Source: Gulosibacter massiliensis
GTDB taxonomy: Bacteria; Actinomycetota; Actinomycetes; Actinomycetales; Microbacteriaceae
Length of the DNA: 16,430 nt
Direction: 5' to 3'
Assembly (NCBI GenBank): GCA_945901035.1
Contig: CAMDKN010000007.1
Coordinates: 1-16,430, forward strand
Under the pieces are notes generated by a model. The model made no database searches. It was not told the DNA's origin and saw only the letters and a list, made by a program, of their open reading frames with translations. Shown piece after piece: positions 13,700 through 16,430 of the stretch (position 1 is its first letter; the number at the start of each line of letters is the position of its first letter). The translations under genes and the position numbers were made by a program.

Positions 13700-14583
13700 G
13701 ATTGCGGCTCGTCCGACTTCGGATCGGTCGCGTATCGGAGCATCGGGAACGACACCGACACGTTAAAACCGACACCGGCAACACGTTGAGTGTGAACCAC
13801 GCCGTCAAATGCCTTGGCGCGGCTTGTCATCTCCAAAAGGCCGCGGCCGGTCGTCACCTCGATCAACGCATCCTGATCACTCTCGATCGTGACGGGTTTC
13901 GGCGGGGTTTCACCGGATTTTCCCGCGCGACGATGGGCAGCACGTTCGCCATCGTCGTTGATGGAAATCGACAGTCCGTGCGGACCCCACGTAAACATCA
14001 CGTCGACCTGTGTGCCCGCTCCGCCGTGTTTCTCGGAGTTTGCGATCGCTTCCGTGACAATTCGGAAAACCGCCAGTTCGGCGGATTGAGAGAGAGCGAA
14101 TCGCTCGCCCGCCTCTTCGAAATTGACAATCAACCCTTTGTCTTCGGCTTCGCTGAAAAGTTGGGTAAGCGAGTCCAGTGCGGGCCAATCGCCGAACGTG
14201 GCGTACCCCTGTTGTGCGATATCCATTGCGCGGCGCATGTCGTTGAGCGCCTGGCGAGCCGTATCGACCAGAACGCGGGAATGCCGTTTGAGAGCGGTTT
14301 TGTTCTCGAGGGACTGAAAGGCGGACCCTTCTGACCGGGCCACGATGTCGACCAGTGCACGAGCAACGATCGCTTGCTGTTCGTGAATCATGCGGAGTCG
14401 ATCGGACAATTCCGCCGCCCGAAGGGCGGCTTCGGACTGCGAAACGGACGGCGTGGCGGATAGGGATACTCGGGAACGGGGGCTCGCCGTGCCGCGCGAC
14501 CGGCGAAAAAAGGCGAACGCGGCGGCACAAGCCGACAGCGCAATCACGAGAAGCACCGTGTCCAGTAACGACCAGGTGCCCAT
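13696..14583 (-). CDS. Histidine-kinase-like protein lacking the H-box histidine
   Basis: The 295 residues hold one N-terminal membrane helix (about 8-26), a HisKA_3-like dimerisation helix, and a C-terminal GHKL ATPase domain. The ATPase has an N box (EAIANSEKHGG, Asn182), 'SISINDDGE' (210-212) and the 'GRGLLEM' G box (246-248). The dimerisation helix aligns without gaps to the usual 'IAREMHDVVAHS' as VARALVDIVARS, so Val78 stands where the phosphorylated His should be, and Ala76 replaces the usual acidic residue before it. Autophosphorylation at the normal site therefore looks impossible. No response regulator gene is in the window. AAGGAG, 5 bases before the ATG, supports the start. It is 47 bases downstream of tRNA-Asn and overlaps azlC by 4 bases. 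It may be a pseudokinase partner, phosphatase-like or ATP-sensing protein. Confidence 0.82.
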   Translation of the reverse strand: MGTWSLLDTVLLVIALSACAAAFAFFRRSRGTASPRSRVSLSATPSVSQSEAALRAAELSDRLRMIHEQQAIVARALVDIVARSEGSAFQSLENKTALKRHSRVLVDTARQALNDMRRAMDIAQQGYATFGDWPALDSLTQLFSEAEDKGLIVNFEEAGERFALSQSAELAVFRIVTEAIANSEKHGGAGTQVDVMFTWGPHGLSISINDDGERAAHRRAGKSGETPPKPVTIESDQDALIEVTTGRGLLEMTSRAKAFDGVVHTQRVAGVGFNVSVSFPMLRYATDPKSDEPQS

Positions 14584-14630
14584 TGGTTCTCCTTGGAGGT
14601 GATTCTCCGAGCGCGATGCCCTTGGTGAAG

Positions 14631-14706
14631 TGGCTCCCCGACTTGGACTCGAACCAAGAACCTATCGGTTAACAGCCGATTGCTCTGCCAATTGAGCTAT
14701 CGAGGA
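14631..14706 (-). tRNA. tRNA-Asn (anticodon GUU)
   Basis: The minus strand folds as a full cloverleaf: acceptor TCCTCGA with TCGGGGA (one U-G), D arm 'GCTCAATTGGCAGAGC', anticodon loop CTGTTAA (GTT), T arm CTTGG-TTCGAGT-CCAAG, and discriminator G as expected for Asn. The terminal CCA is encoded (14633-14631), unlike in the tRNA at 8500. Confidence 0.97.
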
Positions 14707-14716
14707 AGGTGACCCC

Positions 14717-14722
14717 ACTATA
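14717..14722 (-). promoter_or_regulatory. -10 box for tRNA-Asn
   Basis: Minus-strand TATAGT (5 of 6 to consensus) ends 10 bases before the mature tRNA 5' end. It lies in the 31-base gap after the dehydrogenase stop; any -35 element would overlap the end of that gene. The transcript may continue into the kinase-azlCD operon, since no terminator is seen after the tRNA. Confidence 0.5.
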
Positions 14723-14737
14723 CCAAAACTCTTGTCA

Positions 14738-15745
14738 TCAATAGCCCGCGCGGGTGTCCACGAGGCCGAGGAACGCGTTCCCCGAGAGGAACGAACGAAC
14801 GTTGCTTTCGATGCGTGAACCGAGCAGGTGCGCGGTCATCAGCGGGGTGTCGGCCGCGTGGGAGGTGATGACGCATCGGGGCTCCTGCCAGAGCGGGTGG
14901 TCCGCCGGCAGAGGCTCTGGTTCGGACACATCGAGTCCCGCTCCCCACAATCGGTCGTCTCGAAGAGCTGCGACCACGGCATCCTGGTCGAGCAGCGCAC
15001 CGCGAGCGATATTGACGAGTACGGCGTGTGCGGGCATGACCTCGATCTGTGCGCGCCCGATGATGTGTCGGGTTTCCGACGTGGACGCCGCCGCGAGAAC
15101 CACGACGTCGGCACTGGGAAGAACTGAATCCAACTCCGCCGAGGTGACGGTGCGATCCGCACCGGCGAAAGCTTCCGCTGTTCGACGAACCACGGTGACC
15201 GAGACCCGAAAAGGCTCGAGGAGTCGGATAAGTTCGGCGGTGATTCCGCCGGCGCCAACCACCACGACGTGGTTTCCGTACAGCGACAAACCGGTTCGTT
15301 CCGTCTGCCAGTGAGCGTCTCGTGACTTGGAGGGGATTTCGCGCTGGAGTCCGAGGATAAGTGCGAGGGCGTGTTCGGCTACGGGCTCGCTGTAGGAGCC
15401 TTTCGCGGAGGTGAAAATCGGTGCGGTGTCGTGGTCCAACTCGGCGAAGAGATCCCGAAAACCGTCGACCCCCGCCCACGGCAGTTGCACCCATTCGATT
15501 GCGGGATGAGTGCGAAGAATGTCCGAGAGTTCGTCCCCTCTTTTCTCGCTGAGCCACACGAGACCTCGCGTATCGGCCGACAGCGGTGACACCGTTCCGC
15601 CGCCCGCGGTCACCGCGGCGACGAACAACGGGTCCTGCATCGGCTCGACGGCGATGAGGCCGGCCGTCGCCGAGCGCACGGTGCGGACGGATGACGAGCC
15701 GGGCAGGTCACGGTGTTGGTGCGGTCGATCGGGGGCCACGGGCAT
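14738..15745 (-). CDS. D-isomer-specific 2-hydroxyacid dehydrogenase family protein
   Basis: The 335-residue enzyme would reduce a 2-keto acid or oxidise a D-2-hydroxy acid with NAD(P). The Rossmann loop reads 'VVVVGAGGITAELIRLL' (about 161-176). The catalytic set is visible: Arg248 in VNIARGALLD, Glu277 in DVSEPEPLP and His296 in TSHAAD. The final Asp after strand 2 of the cofactor site is not evident ('VTVVRRTAE'), which hints at NADP preference. The ATG at 15745 was chosen because GGAG lies 7 bases upstream and the upstream dnaG stop is 4 bases away; the open frame continues to 15916, but only as dnaG antiphase sequence. It is probably co-transcribed with dnaG. It ends with tandem stops TGATGA. 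The substrate is unknown. Confidence 0.9.
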   Translation of the reverse strand: MPVAPDRPHQHRDLPGSSSVRTVRSATAGLIAVEPMQDPLFVAAVTAGGGTVSPLSADTRGLVWLSEKRGDELSDILRTHPAIEWVQLPWAGVDGFRDLFAELDHDTAPIFTSAKGSYSEPVAEHALALILGLQREIPSKSRDAHWQTERTGLSLYGNHVVVVGAGGITAELIRLLEPFRVSVTVVRRTAEAFAGADRTVTSAELDSVLPSADVVVLAAASTSETRHIIGRAQIEVMPAHAVLVNIARGALLDQDAVVAALRDDRLWGAGLDVSEPEPLPADHPLWQEPRCVITSHAADTPLMTAHLLGSRIESNVRSFLSGNAFLGLVDTRAGY

Positions 15746-15749
15746 CGGG

Positions 15750-16430
15750 TCACTCCGTCCGAATCGAACGCCGGCGCGCTTCGAGTTCCATGATGCGCCG
15801 TTGAAGTTCGGTTCGCTCGGGTGCTCCGTCGGGGGTGCGCTGCAGGATGCTCTGGAAATCGGTCCGCTGTCGGACAATGTCGGCGACGATGAGTGTCGTC
15901 CCGACGTCCACCACATAAGCAGCTATATCGACGGCCGTCAGCCGCGCCTCCTCGGCGCGTCTCACCGTCGCCTGCTCCGGGGTTTCCGTCTTCGGCCTCG
16001 GCAGAACTGTCGGTCGAACCGGAATGTCCACCATAGCGAGTTCGGACACGAGCGGGTGCAGTTCGGGGTCCGACAATTCGATGACTCGCGAAATCCAGGT
16101 CGACGAGGCGAAGTCGGCGAAGGCCGCGATCATCGCGCCGTGAATCTGGCGAAGGGCGGGGTGGCTGAACTGGCACGCCATGATGTCGCCGGCAAGTGCG
16201 AGACCCATGAGTTCGGGATAGCGCAGCAGCGCAACCATCACGTCCCGTTCGCGCTCGAACGTCGGATTCGTACCGAGCGACGCAAACGTCCCGATGCTTC
16301 CCTGGTCCGACTCGACCTCGATGGTCACTCGGTTGTTGCTGGCCTGCATTGCCGCTCGGACATCAGCGGGTTCGACCCCCAGCCAGCCCGAAACCACGCG
16401 GACGTACCCGTCCACCATCGAGCGGTCTTT
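15750..16430 (-). CDS. dnaG: DNA primase, C-terminal part (runs off the right edge)
   Basis: DNA primase makes RNA primers for replication and interacts with DnaB helicase through its C-terminal domain. The visible 226 residues match the C-terminal region of actinobacterial DnaG: the end of the catalytic part ('DGYVRVVSGWLGVEPADV', about residues 6-23), then a low-similarity linker, 'ERERDVMVALLRYPELMGLAL', 'FSHPALRQIHGAMIAAF', and the final helix 'LQRRIMELEARRRS'. The zinc finger and TOPRIM core lie beyond the window. The frame is open to the last base, so the start is outside. The D-2-hydroxyacid dehydrogenase begins 4 bases after the stop and tRNA-Asn follows it. The call rests on C-terminal similarity and gene context rather than on catalytic residues. 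Confidence 0.8.
   Translation of the reverse strand, partial: KDRSMVDGYVRVVSGWLGVEPADVRAAMQASNNRVTIEVESDQGSIGTFASLGTNPTFERERDVMVALLRYPELMGLALAGDIMACQFSHPALRQIHGAMIAAFADFASSTWISRVIELSDPELHPLVSELAMVDIPVRPTVLPRPKTETPEQATVRRAEEARLTAVDIAAYVVDVGTTLIVADIVRQRTDFQSILQRTPDGAPERTELQRRIMELEARRRSIRTE

Noticed and set aside
15746..15916. An open frame extends the dehydrogenase start up to 15916.
   Set aside because: The extra 57 residues overlap dnaG out of phase and read as low-complexity Ser/Pro/Arg. The ATG at 15745 has a ribosome site right after the dnaG stop.
1..16430. CRISPR arrays, rRNA genes, insertion sequences, phage genes, toxin-antitoxin pairs or biosynthetic assembly-line genes.
   Set aside because: Reading through both strands showed no regular spaced repeats, no terminal inverted repeats and no protein of these classes. 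FabH, acpP and fabF are the ordinary fatty-acid set and not a polyketide cluster.

Overview
The window looks like chromosomal DNA of a high-GC Gram-positive actinobacterium. My best guess is the Microbacteriaceae or a near relative with a compact genome. The reasons are the fabD-fabH-acpP-fabF order followed by a convergent DUF3145 gene, a dnaG end close to a tRNA-Asn gene, many GTG starts, many 4-base stop/start overlaps, intergenic gaps of only a few to about 130 bases, and several starts lying exactly 6 bases after a TAnnnT -10 box (leaderless style). No transposase, integrase, CRISPR array or rRNA is visible. No gene-free stretch exceeds 300 bases.

Layout. 1-2680 (+): the fatty-acid synthesis operon, with the tail of fabD, then fabH, acpP and fabF; acpP is bracketed by two hairpins. 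2677-5308 (-): a DUF3145 protein of unknown role, a DUF1684 protein and a GT4 glycosyltransferase. 5406-5765 (+): a small cupin. 5857-8573: a putative sugar-transfer islet, with a UDP-xylose synthase gene (+) converging on a tandem pair of GT61 glycosyltransferase paralogues (-), which start just downstream of a tRNA-CAU gene. 8704-10020 (+): a flavin amine oxidase. 10035-12119 (-): a DMT-type membrane protein followed by a second GT4 glycosyltransferase. 12151-12717 (+): peptide deformylase. 12714-14583 (-): a tightly overlapped operon of a histidine-kinase-like protein without the phospho-acceptor histidine, then azlC and azlD (branched-chain amino acid exporter). 14631-16430 (-): tRNA-Asn, a D-2-hydroxyacid dehydrogenase and the C-terminal part of DNA primase, which runs off the right edge.

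How the parts fit. The fab genes supply acyl chains. The UDP-xylose synthase would make UDP-xylose, and the adjacent GT61 pair belongs to a family that includes xylosyltransferases, so a small xylosylation module is the most interesting functional hypothesis here. The two GT4 enzymes could build cell-envelope glycans or glycolipids, but nothing ties them directly to the module. The most unusual single protein is the kinase-like one: its ATP-binding domain looks intact, but valine replaces the H-box histidine, and it is translationally coupled to azlCD. Recurring architectural signatures are TAnnnT-N6-start leaderless promoters, GTGA overlaps between co-directional genes, and a shared CTAA at the ends of convergent genes.
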